64,000 nucleotides of DNA from Bacteroidetes bacterium GWF2_33_16 (GCA_001768565.1 MEOE01000001.1:124001-188000), one strand, 5' to 3'; shown: positions 53,335-63,688, counted from the stretch's first letter. Translations and numbers: made by a program. Notes: generated by a model from the sequence alone, not told the origin.

Positions 53335-56181
53335 TTAGGTAGCTATTCTAAAATCCATTCCAATTTTATTCTGATAAACAGGGATTAGCGATAAAACTTT
53401 CTTTAAAACCGACAATTCAATTTCGAGAAGGTCTTTTGTTTTTAAGGTATTCGTTAATGGAGATTTGGTATCAATACAATCAGCCTGAATCTTAAACCGG
53501 AGTTTCATTAACAGATTATAGGCATATTCAATTTCAGTAGCAGTATTTGAGTTAATTAACTGCTTTGCCTTAATGCTGCTTAATCTATCAAGCGTATTTG
53601 TTGTCAAGATATTATTCTTAAATGCATAAGCCCGAATAAACATAATAATAAAATTTACTGCATTTTTCAGATCAATGGTTTCAGCATTTTTACCGGACGA
53701 AACCTGCTCTGGCTTTGTATAGTAAGTGTTATATGCAAGATGATATATGAACAAAGGGTTAATATTGACAAGATTGCCTATATGGTTTTTTAATCGTAAG
53801 GTTAGTTCTTCGTTGCCGTATACTTCTCGAAAATCGAAAAATATGGTTGCATCAAGCAAATTTTGAGGTTCAGGTGTAGTTATCCACCTTGCAAACTGAT
53901 TCTCCCATACACTAATAGGCTGGCACCATTGAGGATTTTTAGCCATGATGTTTCCTTTACAAAAAGAATATCCTATATCGTTCAATGCATTACAAACTTT
54001 CTCTCCCAATTTATTAAAATAGGTATTCACAGATTGAGCATTTTCTGCAGCTACATTTTCGTAAATAATTGCATTATCCTGATCGGTATACAAGGTTTCT
54101 TCTTTGCGTCCTTCGCTACCCATGCAAATAAAAGTAAAATCTACCGGGGGTTTACCAATCTCATCTGTCGTAATTTCAATTAAACGTTTTATTATAGCAT
54201 CAGAAAAAGAAGATGTAATATTGATTATGTACCTTACCGATATGTCACTACCAATAACTGGCTTAATAAACAACTGCAATTTCTTATAAGCTTGTTTCAA
54301 CTCATCAACAGTATGTGCTTTATTTATTTCGGTAATAAGAAACGAAAGGGATTGTTTTAAAAGCAGATTAATATCAGCCATATTTAATAAACCTTCGATA
54401 TCATCGGTTTCATTTTTTATAACTAGGTGATTTATATTTTTTTCTGTGCAGGTTTTAACTGCATCAAAAACAGAAGTATTAATATCGACTCCAATTACTG
54501 GAGAACTCATAATTAAATATACTGGATTATCGAGACTTAATTTCATTGCCAGCACTCGCTTCTGAATATCTGTGTTGGTAATAATGCCTATTGTTGCCTT
54601 TTCGTTTTTGGTAACCAGCAAACAATCGACTTTGCGAATTGCCATTGTTTTAATAGCGTCGGTAATAGTTTTCTCCGAATCAATTGAAAAAACTGGAGTT
54701 AAGAACTCCCTAACAGATTGCTCCATTAAAAAAGATGTTGCTTTTAACTGAGTAATAAGATTATTCGTTTCATTTTTTTCTTTTTCAAGTAATGTAATGT
54801 CTTCAATAATTCCTTCACAGATTAAATCGTCCGGATTATCATTGTTAATTGCAACAAGGGTAACTGCCACAACAGCAGGTTCATTATTTTTTTTGTTAAT
54901 TTCTAAAATCTTAGTTTTAATAAAACCTTCTTTTAAAAGAATTTTTCTGAGATTTTTCCTATCCTCAATACTAACAAGCATTTTAAGAATATATGTATCC
55001 GCTAGTTCGGAAAAATTATCATATCCCAAAATCCTTATTGCAGTTTCGTTAGCATACAAAAACTTGCCTTTTGTATCAATTCGAGCCCTGAAAAACCCAA
55101 TATCAATTACACTTAACAATTTCTGATAATCAAGTGCAGGCAGAGCGGCATCCTTATCGAAACTAATATCTTTAACAATAAGTATTGTTACATCCTTCTG
55201 ATAAAATTTTGCTGTTGACGAAGTAATCAAAACGCTAATAAAACCGCCGTTTTTCTTTTTAAGATTTATTTCGTACTGTCCTTCTTTAATAACTTCTTGA
55301 AAAAAAAGCTCTATAAGACCTTTATTATTATTATCACTAATAATTTGCTTTAAGTCGATATTAATAAGCTCACTCTGATCATATTCTATTAATCTGCTAA
55401 TTACACTATTCGAAAAACTTATTTTACCATCAATAATCATAATAAGCCCTTCAGTAGCTGCCTCAACCAGGGTCTTATATTTTTCTTTTGACTCGAACAA
55501 CTCATTTTCGGCTTCTATTCTCTTCTTCTCAGATGCCAGGCTTTGCTGAGTAATAAAAAATAACATTAAGGCTATCAAGCCAGAAATCCCTGTTGATATC
55601 CAGAGCAATCGTTGAGTCAGGGCCTTAATTTCTTTCTTAACATCTTCGATATAGACACCCGTTCCTATAACCCAGTTCCATGGTTTAAAAATACTCACAT
55701 ACGATAGTTTGGGAACAATATGTGTTGAGTCATCTTTCCATTGCCACATATAATCAACATAACCATGATCCGATTGCTCAACAGTTTTAACAAACTCAAC
55801 AAACAATTTCTTGCCATGTGGATCGCTGAAATCGTTTAAGTCTTTCCCATTTAGATCAGGCCTATATGGGTGTACAATCATAACAGGATACATATCGGTT
55901 ATCCAGAAATAATCTTTATTTTCTTCTCCATAACGCAAATACTGAATTCTTGAAATAGCTGTTTTTTGGGCTTCATCACGAGAGAGCAATCCATTGCGCT
56001 CATCATTTTCGTATTTTGATAAAATACTTACTGCTGCATTGGTTAGCTCTTTAATCATTTCGCGTTTACCATTCATTATATTTTCCTGATATCTGGGGAT
56101 AATGATCAGAAAAATGGTAAGAATAAACAGCAAAATAGAAATAATTGACGGGATAATTATTTTAAAATAAAATCTGTTCAT
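53335..56181 (-). CDS. Cache-PAS-CBS-DUF294 signalling protein
   Basis: 948 residues. Helix at about 8-30, periplasmic single Cache domain (YFWITDMYPVMIVHPYRPDL, SYVSIFKPWNWVIGTGVYIE), helix at about 193-213, PAS domains at about 230-345 and 360-470, a CBS pair (about 500-620), then a GlnD-like nucleotidyltransferase with GSEGRKEETLYTDQDNA (about 687-702) and a DUF294 C-terminal domain. CBS-DUF294 proteins accompany acetate/solute symporters and are thought to sense nucleotides. Encoded after the DUF485/symporter pair on the same strand, so it probably tunes that transporter; a terminator separates them. Cytosolic output unknown. Confidence 0.88.
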   Translation of the reverse strand: MNRFYFKIIIPSIISILLFILTIFLIIIPRYQENIMNGKREMIKELTNAAVSILSKYENDERNGLLSRDEAQKTAISRIQYLRYGEENKDYFWITDMYPVMIVHPYRPDLNGKDLNDFSDPHGKKLFVEFVKTVEQSDHGYVDYMWQWKDDSTHIVPKLSYVSIFKPWNWVIGTGVYIEDVKKEIKALTQRLLWISTGISGLIALMLFFITQQSLASEKKRIEAENELFESKEKYKTLVEAATEGLIMIIDGKISFSNSVISRLIEYDQSELINIDLKQIISDNNNKGLIELFFQEVIKEGQYEINLKKKNGGFISVLITSSTAKFYQKDVTILIVKDISFDKDAALPALDYQKLLSVIDIGFFRARIDTKGKFLYANETAIRILGYDNFSELADTYILKMLVSIEDRKNLRKILLKEGFIKTKILEINKKNNEPAVVAVTLVAINNDNPDDLICEGIIEDITLLEKEKNETNNLITQLKATSFLMEQSVREFLTPVFSIDSEKTITDAIKTMAIRKVDCLLVTKNEKATIGIITNTDIQKRVLAMKLSLDNPVYLIMSSPVIGVDINTSVFDAVKTCTEKNINHLVIKNETDDIEGLLNMADINLLLKQSLSFLITEINKAHTVDELKQAYKKLQLFIKPVIGSDISVRYIINITSSFSDAIIKRLIEITTDEIGKPPVDFTFICMGSEGRKEETLYTDQDNAIIYENVAAENAQSVNTYFNKLGEKVCNALNDIGYSFCKGNIMAKNPQWCQPISVWENQFARWITTPEPQNLLDATIFFDFREVYGNEELTLRLKNHIGNLVNINPLFIYHLAYNTYYTKPEQVSSGKNAETIDLKNAVNFIIMFIRAYAFKNNILTTNTLDRLSSIKAKQLINSNTATEIEYAYNLLMKLRFKIQADCIDTKSPLTNTLKTKDLLEIELSVLKKVLSLIPVYQNKIGMDFRIAT

Positions 56182-56240
56182 ACTAAATGATTAAAGATTT
56201 ATTAGAAAATTATTTAGCTAACTTACTAAATCCTTTAAAT

Positions 56241-56275
56241 AAAAAAAACCTCTGATGCATTAAAAACATCAGAGG
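56241..56275 (-). terminator. Terminator after the sodium symporter gene
   Basis: Perfect stem CCTCTGATG/CATCAGAGG with an A-run on the plus strand (T-run in minus sense). Lies between the symporter and the DUF294 gene. Confidence 0.83.
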
Positions 56276-56327
56276 CTTCTGTATTAAATTACTTTGATCT
56301 TATAATGATACTAATTAGTATACAAAT

Positions 56328-58250
56328 CTATTTTGAAAAATCTTTTGTTGCGTTATACTTTTGTGTTAATAAAGAAACCACAACTAAAGTAATTACAGAC
56401 AATGGTATAGAAATAATTCCAGGATTATCTAAAGGAATAGGAGCGTCTTTAGGAATAAGTCCATATCTTTCCCACATTGTAGGAGAGAAAAGAATAATAC
56501 CAATTGATGTTACAATACCCACAATTATTGACCATGCAATACCTCTTGCAGTGGTTTTTTTCCAGAATAGCAAGAACAAAATTGCAGGAAGGTTTGCTGA
56601 TGCAGCTACTGCAAATGCAAGTCCTACAAGAAATGACACATTCATTCCTTTGAATAAGATACCCAGAATAATTGCAACAACCCCCACACAAATTGCTGAT
56701 ATCTTGCCTGCCTTAACTTTTTCGTTATCGGTCATTTCAACTTTTAGGTAATTATCGATAAAGTCGTGAGCAATAGCACCAGATGAAGCAACTATAAGTC
56801 CGCTTACAGTACCAAGTACTGTTGCGAAAGCAATCGCCGAAATAATTGAGAATATACCAACACCAAAGTACTTAGCTAAAAGTGGCGCAGACATATTGCT
56901 GCTTTCTACATCAAGCACTCCATTAATCATGGCACCTAATCCCATATAAAGCGTCAGAATATAGAAAAAACCAATAGCTGAAATAGCTACAATAGTTGAT
57001 TTTCTGGCAGCACGCTGACTAGGAACGGTATAATATCGTATTAGAATATGCGGTAATGCAGATGTTCCAAGAAACAATGCTAACATTAGTGACAAAAAGT
57101 TTAATCTGTTCCAGAAAGTAGCACCTGAGGCTTTTGAAAGTTTATATAAAAGACCCGGTTTCATAATATCTTTCCCTAATGTTTTGGTCTGAAAATAAAC
57201 AGTAACCTTATCATCTCCATCGTTAAATGCTTTTTTAGTAAAACGCACTATTTCGCTTTTTTCAATAGCCTGAATAAATTCAAACGGACCTACTGGGCCA
57301 GTTTTATCGACTTCTACTCCATCAACAATGATTTTGCTAAGGTGCCCAACCTGATAAAACTTACGTTCAGATTTTGGTGCTCCATTATATAATTTTTCTC
57401 CATCTGCTGTAACAGTAATAAATTGAGCCTCTTCAAGAAAAGCTTCATCACCATTTGTACCTAATTTATACCAAATCCCAGTTCCATCTTTCTCAAGCTT
57501 AACAAAAGTTAGATTACCAACCAACTGGGTTGATGCAATTACATAGGTTGAATCAGAAACCTTTATAGTATTGTCGGGTTCAACTACTGCACCAATTTTA
57601 TTAAACTGATGATAATCGTTACTTGGATTTAAGTTTAATCCATTTTTAAGGATATAAAAAGTAAGTATGGTTGAAAAAACAACTAATAAGGCACCCTTAA
57701 TAAATTGAACATAGGTAGTTGATGTCATACCGGCAGTTGCTACAATAAAAATTACTATAGAGCCAACAATAACAACTCCCATCCAATGAGGTAATCCGAG
57801 TAAAGGAACAACCAGATCGCCAGCACCAACCATTTGTGGAATTAGGTAAAAAACAGAAACAATAAGCGTACTAATTGATGCAGCCAGTTTAATTGATTTT
57901 GCATTAAATCTTGAATCTAAAGCATCTGTAAAAGTATATTTACCAAGTCTTCTTAGAGGTTCAGCAACTAGAAAAAGAGCAACAACCCATCCTGCAAGGT
58001 AACCAATTGAATACAGGAAACCATCGTATCCGGAATAAGCGATCATTCCACAAATACCTAAGAAGGATGCAGCCGAAAGGTAATCGCCGGCAAAAGCAAT
58101 ACCATTAACAGCCCAATGAATTTTTCCCCCTGCAGCATAATAGCTGGCAGCAGATTTTGTTTTTCGGGCAAAATAAAAGGATAGTCCTAATACCAAACCA
58201 ACAATAAAAAGGAAAATTATAACGGCGAGATTTGAAACTTCGTATATCAT
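56328..58250 (-). CDS. ActP-like sodium:solute symporter with a large loop insertion
   Basis: 640 residues against about 550 for ActP. SSS-family core: AGDYLSAASFLGICGMIAYS, FTDALDSRF, GTSALPHILIRYYTVPS, GTVSGLIVASSGAIAHDFID. Probably imports acetate or another short organic acid with Na+. Between helix 6 (about 200) and helix 7 (about 385) is a soluble, beta-rich stretch of about 170 residues, roughly 120 more than in ActP. The DUF485 partner is 16 bp upstream. The energising Na+ gradient would come from the Na+-NQR encoded 4 kb away. Confidence 0.9.
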   Translation of the reverse strand: MIYEVSNLAVIIFLFIVGLVLGLSFYFARKTKSAASYYAAGGKIHWAVNGIAFAGDYLSAASFLGICGMIAYSGYDGFLYSIGYLAGWVVALFLVAEPLRRLGKYTFTDALDSRFNAKSIKLAASISTLIVSVFYLIPQMVGAGDLVVPLLGLPHWMGVVIVGSIVIFIVATAGMTSTTYVQFIKGALLVVFSTILTFYILKNGLNLNPSNDYHQFNKIGAVVEPDNTIKVSDSTYVIASTQLVGNLTFVKLEKDGTGIWYKLGTNGDEAFLEEAQFITVTADGEKLYNGAPKSERKFYQVGHLSKIIVDGVEVDKTGPVGPFEFIQAIEKSEIVRFTKKAFNDGDDKVTVYFQTKTLGKDIMKPGLLYKLSKASGATFWNRLNFLSLMLALFLGTSALPHILIRYYTVPSQRAARKSTIVAISAIGFFYILTLYMGLGAMINGVLDVESSNMSAPLLAKYFGVGIFSIISAIAFATVLGTVSGLIVASSGAIAHDFIDNYLKVEMTDNEKVKAGKISAICVGVVAIILGILFKGMNVSFLVGLAFAVAASANLPAILFLLFWKKTTARGIAWSIIVGIVTSIGIILFSPTMWERYGLIPKDAPIPLDNPGIISIPLSVITLVVVSLLTQKYNATKDFSK

Positions 58251-58266
58251 AGTTGTTATGTGTTAA

Positions 58267-58539
58267 TTAGTTTTTATTTAATTTGTTTTCTAACCTGGTA
58301 CAAGCATAGTTATATATAAAACCCATAACTATTGCCAATACTATTAATCCAAATCCATAAATAATGGCAATATTTTGACCTGCCATCAATTCTAAGCCCA
58401 TTAATTCGGGCTTAAATAACCCTATTAACACAAAACCGGTGTAAATAATGGTATAAATAAAAAATAACTTAACACCCAACTTAGCTTTTCTTTCAGCTGC
58501 ATTGTCTGTTTCTTTCATTACTGTTGATTCGTGAAGCAT
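58267..58539 (-). CDS. DUF485 membrane protein (YjcH-like)
   Basis: 90 residues with two helices (about 26-48 and 57-80): KLGVKLFFIYTIIYTGFVLI and AIIYGFGLIVLAIVMGFIYN. DUF485 proteins are encoded directly before ActP-type symporters (yjcH-actP) and are presumed accessory subunits. GGAGGT lies three bases before the ATG at 58539; a Met seven codons in is an alternative start. Confidence 0.88.
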   Translation of the reverse strand: MLHESTVMKETDNAAERKAKLGVKLFFIYTIIYTGFVLIGLFKPELMGLELMAGQNIAIIYGFGLIVLAIVMGFIYNYACTRLENKLNKN

Positions 58540-58707
58540 GCGACCTCCATTTTTTTTAGTTTGTACTATTTAGCCAAATATAAGAAAATAATCAAACCAT
58601 AAAAACTTGATTAATTTTTAAATGATAGAAAAGGATTATAAATAGAATATTCTGAAAGTGCAGTAATAATATATCCTGGCAAAAAATAAAACTTCGAAGT
58701 CCTTATA

Positions 58708-60774
58708 TTACTTGGTATGTTTATTTTTAATAAAATCGTAAAAATCTATTTGAGCGCGATATTCATTACCAATTTTTCTAACATAGTTATTTTTCATTTC
58801 CTTGTCAATAATTCGGGCTTTGGTATTGTCCTTTAGCTGAATCATAAGCATTTCCTTAAGTTCATTTTGAATATCTTTGTCAAAAACAGGAACTGTAACT
58901 TCAATTCGGTTATCAAGATTACGAACCATCCAGTCGGCTGAAGATATTAAGTATCTTTCGTCGCCACCATTGAAGAAAACTAAAATACGCGAATGTTCAA
59001 GATATTTATCGACTATGCTAATCACTTCAATATTTTCACTCATACCTTTAATACCAGGTACCAGTTTACAAATACCACGAATAATGCAATATACCTTAAC
59101 ACCAGCGTTACTGGCTTGGTATAATTTATTAATAAGCTTTTCATCAGCAAGGCTATTCAATTTAATAATACACCAAGCTTCTCGTTTTAGCTTTGCATTT
59201 TCTATTTCGCTTTCAATTAATTTAATAAAAAAACTTCGGTTACTAAAAGGGCTAACTACTAATGTTCTGAATCTGGAAGGTCTGAAACTCATGGCGAAAA
59301 GCCCGAAAACCTTATCCACCTCATTTGTTATTTCAGTGTTTGAAGTTAACAATGAGCAATCGCTATATACGGTGCATGTTTTTTCGTGAAAGTTACCTGT
59401 TCCTATATTCGCATAGTATCTTATTCCGTCAACTTCCTGTCTTTTAATAAGTAATAACTTACAGTGGACTTTTAATCCGGGAATACTAGTTAGTACATTT
59501 ACTCCATTCTTTTGTAATTCTTCAGAATAATAGATGTTTGCTTCCTCATCAAACCGGGCTTGAAGCTCGAGAAAAACAGTTACCTTCTTACCATTTCGAG
59601 CAGCATTAATCAATGCATTAATCACATTTGAAGGCTTAGAAACCCTATAAAGAGTCATCTTTATAGAAATCACTTTTGGATCGATACTTGCCTCGCGTAG
59701 CAATTCGACAACATATTGGAAACTCTGATATGGATAATGTAACATTAAATCTTTTTCGCGAAAAGCCTTTATTACACTGGCTCCTTCGGAAAAATCCTTG
59801 TGCGGAATAGGATTAACCTTTGGATATTCAAGCAATTCTTCGCCGAAATTAGGAAAATTCATAAAATCTTTAAAATTATGATATCTACCACCCTCTACAA
59901 GTTGATCATAATCAGTTATTTTGAGCTTATTAATAACAACCTTTAAAATATCTTTGGGCATGCTTTTATCATAAACGAAGCGCAAAGCAGAGGCTGTTTT
60001 TCTTTGCTCGAGACTATCGGCCATAATTTCGAGGAAGCTTTTCGAAACATCGTTATCAATATCAAGCTCAGCATCGCGGGTAAATTTAAATGTATAAGCA
60101 GTAAAAGCTGTAAATTTAAATCGGAGAAAAATATCGTCCAGACAATAGCGAATAATATCATCAAGCATAATATAATACTTATGACCGTCATTTTCAGGAA
60201 GAATTAAAAACCGATTTACACTGCTTGTAGGAATTTCCATTATAGCATATGTGTTCTTTTCTGGTTTGTCGGCACGTAATAATTCAACTGCAAGATAAAT
60301 AGACTTATCGGCCAGAGTATTTGCTCCCTTAAAGTTTTTTAGCATAATTGGGAACAAATGCGTTTGTACTTTATCTTTAAAATATTGTCTTACAATCTGG
60401 CCTTGTTCTTTAGAAAGTTCTTTTTCGCTTAATTTATATATATTTTTCTTTTTTAATTCTTTAATAAGCTCCTGATAAGTCTTTTCAAAAATATCGCGTT
60501 GTTTTTTTACTTCTTTAAGAATTTTGTTAAGATTGTTCTGAAATAATTTACCCTCCTCAAGATTGTTATTGTCAAAATTTAATTGCACTAACCTACGTAA
60601 AGTAGCAACACGAACCCGAAAGAACTCATCCTGATTATTCGAAAAAATACCAAGAAATCGTATACGCTCAATTACCGGATTAGTTTTATCAAGCGCTTCC
60701 TGTAATACCCGGTAATTAAAGTTTAACCAGCTAAGCTCACGATCAAAATATTTATACTCCCTTACAATCGCCAT
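58708..60774 (-). CDS. ppk1: Polyphosphate kinase 1
   Basis: 688 residues, full length. N-terminal FDRELSWLNFNYRVLQEA, kinase core with VISIKMTLYRVS, phosphorylated-His segment LKVHCKLLLIKR and NIGTGNFHEKTCTVYSDCSL, and the later STADWM-type ISSADWMVRNLDNRIEVTVP. Makes polyphosphate from ATP reversibly in the cytoplasm. Divergent from the CHAD gene, whose domain binds polyphosphate. Confidence 0.96.
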   Translation of the reverse strand: MAIVREYKYFDRELSWLNFNYRVLQEALDKTNPVIERIRFLGIFSNNQDEFFRVRVATLRRLVQLNFDNNNLEEGKLFQNNLNKILKEVKKQRDIFEKTYQELIKELKKKNIYKLSEKELSKEQGQIVRQYFKDKVQTHLFPIMLKNFKGANTLADKSIYLAVELLRADKPEKNTYAIMEIPTSSVNRFLILPENDGHKYYIMLDDIIRYCLDDIFLRFKFTAFTAYTFKFTRDAELDIDNDVSKSFLEIMADSLEQRKTASALRFVYDKSMPKDILKVVINKLKITDYDQLVEGGRYHNFKDFMNFPNFGEELLEYPKVNPIPHKDFSEGASVIKAFREKDLMLHYPYQSFQYVVELLREASIDPKVISIKMTLYRVSKPSNVINALINAARNGKKVTVFLELQARFDEEANIYYSEELQKNGVNVLTSIPGLKVHCKLLLIKRQEVDGIRYYANIGTGNFHEKTCTVYSDCSLLTSNTEITNEVDKVFGLFAMSFRPSRFRTLVVSPFSNRSFFIKLIESEIENAKLKREAWCIIKLNSLADEKLINKLYQASNAGVKVYCIIRGICKLVPGIKGMSENIEVISIVDKYLEHSRILVFFNGGDERYLISSADWMVRNLDNRIEVTVPVFDKDIQNELKEMLMIQLKDNTKARIIDKEMKNNYVRKIGNEYRAQIDFYDFIKNKHTK

Positions 60775-61051
60775 TTCACTTAAACTAAATTATCTTACTT
60801 AAGTCATTTGCAAATAAACTGTTAAAGTAAGAAAAAAACAGCATATGTCCTGTTAAATTAATATTAAAATTTATTACCAATCAATTATAACTACCTGATT
60901 ACGCTCCTATTCTGATATTAATTGATGTCTATAAAAAGAAGCTGACATATTCAACAATTGCTACACAATTTATTCATTTGCTTTTACTTAGCTATTTTCT
61001 TATATTTATATCAATCCTTTAAGAAACAGAATCTGATAGAGAATCAAATTT

Positions 61052-61059
61052 TATTTTTG
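61052..61059 (+). promoter_or_regulatory. -7 box (TATTTTTG) of the CHAD gene
   Basis: Exact TAnnTTTG ending two bases before the ATG at 61062, so the transcript would be leaderless if this start is right. No -33 TTTG seen. Confidence 0.35.
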
Positions 61060-61061
61060 AT

Positions 61062-62609
61062 ATGATTAAAAAAGTATCTACATATTCATTTTCTACTGAA
61101 TTTTCATTTCAGGATTTTCTAAATCAATTAAACGAATTGTATTCTTTCAATTTGACACCTCAACAAAATGCAAACCTCATTTTTTATGACACTTTTGATT
61201 GGCGATTATTCTCTGGATCCTTTGTATTGTTTACTATAGAAAAAGAACTCTTTATTCGCAAATTATTTAGAAATACGATTTTGGACAAATGCAGATATAG
61301 GAAGAAAATATCATATTCGTCGGAACTACCTAAAGGCAAATTAAAAAATACACTAACAAGAATTATTGGTGCCAGAGCTCTTTTCCCAATTGCACAAGTG
61401 AATGAAAAAGTAGTAACCATAAATCTCTTCAATAATGAACAAAAAGTAACTGCAATTATTAAGCTTTTCGATTACAAGTCAGATTCTGAGGCATTTGGTA
61501 AATATTCATTTTTACAATTAGAATCGATAACTGATTATGCAAATTCGTTTAATGAGGTAGATGAATGGCTTATATCAAAGGGATTTGCCAGGCAAAAGAA
61601 AGCAGATGTATTCCTTCAGCTTTTTTCTAATACAGAAATATCTCCCGGAGATTATAGTTCAAAGCTCAAAATAAAACTACTACCAGAAATGCCCGCTGGT
61701 AAAGCTTTAATAGAAATAATAATATATCTTCTTACTATTATTAAAGCAAACCAAGAATATATTATTAAAAAAATCGATCCTGAGTTTCTTCATGATTTTA
61801 GGGTTGCCTGCCGACGTATCAAGAGCTTGCTTGGCTCTCAGAATATCATGGATCCGATTATCACGAAAGAGTTTAAAAAGGATATAACCAATTTACTTAA
61901 AACAACTAATGAGCTCCGTGATCTGGATGTTTATTTACTTAATACCGACTATTACAAATCAATATTACCAAAGGATTTCAATAAGAAAATCAATTTCCTT
62001 TTCACCTATTTAAAACGTAGAAGAAGTATTATTTTAAAAAAACTGGAAAGAGATTCTTTCGTTGAGAAAATTGGTGTTTTTTTAATGAAATGGGAATCCA
62101 TCTTAAATCAAAATCCAGAAAAAATAGCAAATACCAAAGTAAGTACTATAGAAATTAAAGATCTGGCAAGAAAAGAAGTATATAAAAATTACAACCAAAT
62201 ACTTAGAACTGGTAAACTAATTCTTAAAACAAAAAACACAAAGAAGATACACGAATTAAGAATTCAATGCAAAAAACTAAGATATCTAATGGATATATAT
62301 AAAAGCCTTTTCCCTGCAAAGAAAATTGACATTTTAATTAAACAACTTAAAATATTGCAGAATAACCTGGGTGATTATAACGATTTGTTTGTGCAACACA
62401 AGTATTTAATAAATATCAGTAACAGATTTTCATTAAAAAACAAAAATTTACATGATTCGTTAATGGCAATTGGAATACTAATCGGTCTTTTACATCAAAA
62501 GAGAGTTGAAACAGCACATGAATTTTATTGTATTTTTAAGAATTTTTCAAACCAAACTTTCAAGAAAAGGATCGACGAATTATTCTCAATAAATTGCAAT
62601 TATCCTTGA
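61062..62609 (+). CDS. CYTH-like plus CHAD domain protein
   Basis: 515 residues. N-terminal part (1-200) looks like a degenerate CYTH fold (NLIFYDTFDWRLFSGSFVLF matches the YYDT-DW-L motif of inorganic-triphosphatase relatives). Residues about 205-510 are CHAD, with HDFRVACRRIKSLLGS and later KIHELRIQCKKLRYLMDIYK, the repeated basic His/Arg helices that bind polyphosphate. Probably attaches to polyphosphate granules. Divergent from ppk1, 287 bp away. Confidence 0.88.
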   Translation: MIKKVSTYSFSTEFSFQDFLNQLNELYSFNLTPQQNANLIFYDTFDWRLFSGSFVLFTIEKELFIRKLFRNTILDKCRYRKKISYSSELPKGKLKNTLTRIIGARALFPIAQVNEKVVTINLFNNEQKVTAIIKLFDYKSDSEAFGKYSFLQLESITDYANSFNEVDEWLISKGFARQKKADVFLQLFSNTEISPGDYSSKLKIKLLPEMPAGKALIEIIIYLLTIIKANQEYIIKKIDPEFLHDFRVACRRIKSLLGSQNIMDPIITKEFKKDITNLLKTTNELRDLDVYLLNTDYYKSILPKDFNKKINFLFTYLKRRRSIILKKLERDSFVEKIGVFLMKWESILNQNPEKIANTKVSTIEIKDLARKEVYKNYNQILRTGKLILKTKNTKKIHELRIQCKKLRYLMDIYKSLFPAKKIDILIKQLKILQNNLGDYNDLFVQHKYLINISNRFSLKNKNLHDSLMAIGILIGLLHQKRVETAHEFYCIFKNFSNQTFKKRIDELFSINCNYP

Positions 62610-62863
62610 ATTAATCTGAAGCCAATTGCTAGGATTCTATAGAAATATAAACTTTGATTCAATTAGTTCTTTTTAGTAAAAGTTCCTTGTTATTCTTTTT
62701 GAATCCAATAATGCTTATTCTTTAAATCTTGGCTATTCAAAAAGCTCCTTTTCTTGATCTTCTTCCAATTTTATATACAAATAACATTTCTGGTATTTTT
62801 GTACTTAATTGAACCATAACAGAAAATCGTTGTTAATGTAATATAAATCAAAACTATAAAACT

Positions 62864-63565
62864 ATGAAAAAGAGATTTGTTTTTTTCGCAATTTTAATCA
62901 TGGGCACCCTATTTATATGGAGTTGTTCTGATGATGAAAAGATTATTGATCCTGGAGTAAAATTGAGCATAAGTAGTTCAATAAACAGTCCTGCTAAAAG
63001 TGTACAAGCCGGATCAGTTGTAATTACTGATTTTAAGATTTGTATTCGTGACATCATTTTTAAAAATAATGATGATTTGGAATTTGATACAAGTGAAGTG
63101 CAATTTAGAGGTCCATTTATAGTTGATTTACTGGATAGCCTTACCACTTATTCTGAAACCGTTGGTTTAATTGATTTGCCAAATGGAGTTTATGATAAAC
63201 TAAGGTTAAAATTACATAAAGCAGAAAAAGTACTTGAATCAGATGAAATGTTTGATAAGTCTATTATTATAAAGGGTTGGGTTAATGGAGTTCCATTTGA
63301 AATGTGGCATGATACAGATGTTGAATTTGATTTTGATTTCATCTCAGGGCTAAATATTGATGATAACAATTTTAATTATCAAGTTGATTTTAATATTTCA
63401 CAATTTCTGAATTCTTACTATAGTATTGACTTAACGCTGGCTCTAGATGAGGATCATGATGGAATAATTGAAATAAATCCAGAGAACGATGATAGCAACG
63501 AAGGATTTGCTGAAAAGCTTAAAGAGAATATTAAGTATGCTGCAGAGCTGATAAAAAAAGACTAA
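62864..63565 (+). CDS. DUF4382-like lipoprotein
   Basis: 233 residues, lipobox LFIWSC. Beta-rich with VVITDFKICIRDIIFKNNDD, GPFIVDLLDSLTTYSETVGL, IDLPNGVYDKLRLKLHKAEK, similar to DUF4382 proteins (carboxypeptidase-regulatory-like fold). Ends with an acidic segment, DEDHDGIIEINPENDDSNE, resembling a Ca2+-binding loop. Surface lipoprotein of unknown function; terminator at 63582-63610. Confidence 0.7.
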   Translation: MKKRFVFFAILIMGTLFIWSCSDDEKIIDPGVKLSISSSINSPAKSVQAGSVVITDFKICIRDIIFKNNDDLEFDTSEVQFRGPFIVDLLDSLTTYSETVGLIDLPNGVYDKLRLKLHKAEKVLESDEMFDKSIIIKGWVNGVPFEMWHDTDVEFDFDFISGLNIDDNNFNYQVDFNISQFLNSYYSIDLTLALDEDHDGIIEINPENDDSNEGFAEKLKENIKYAAELIKKD

Positions 63566-63581
63566 TTACTATAGTTTCCTA

Positions 63582-63610
63582 AAAAAATCCTGTTACCTGC
63601 AGGATTTTTT
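63582..63610 (+). terminator. Terminator after the DUF4382-like gene
   Basis: Perfect stem AAAAAATCCTG/CAGGATTTTTT with a 7-base loop. Confidence 0.85.
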
Positions 63611-63688
63611 TATTTCTCATCATTTGGCTTAAACATTTATTATCTATAAATTGTTAAGTAATTAAAATTGCAAATTAAACAAACTATT

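Noticed and set aside
56305..56751. Plus-strand ORF of 148 codons opposite the sodium symporter
   Set aside because: Antisense to conserved symporter helices and across its stop codon; it has no domain signal.
58877..59389. Plus-strand ORF of 170 codons opposite ppk1
   Set aside because: Antisense to the conserved catalytic core of polyphosphate kinase.
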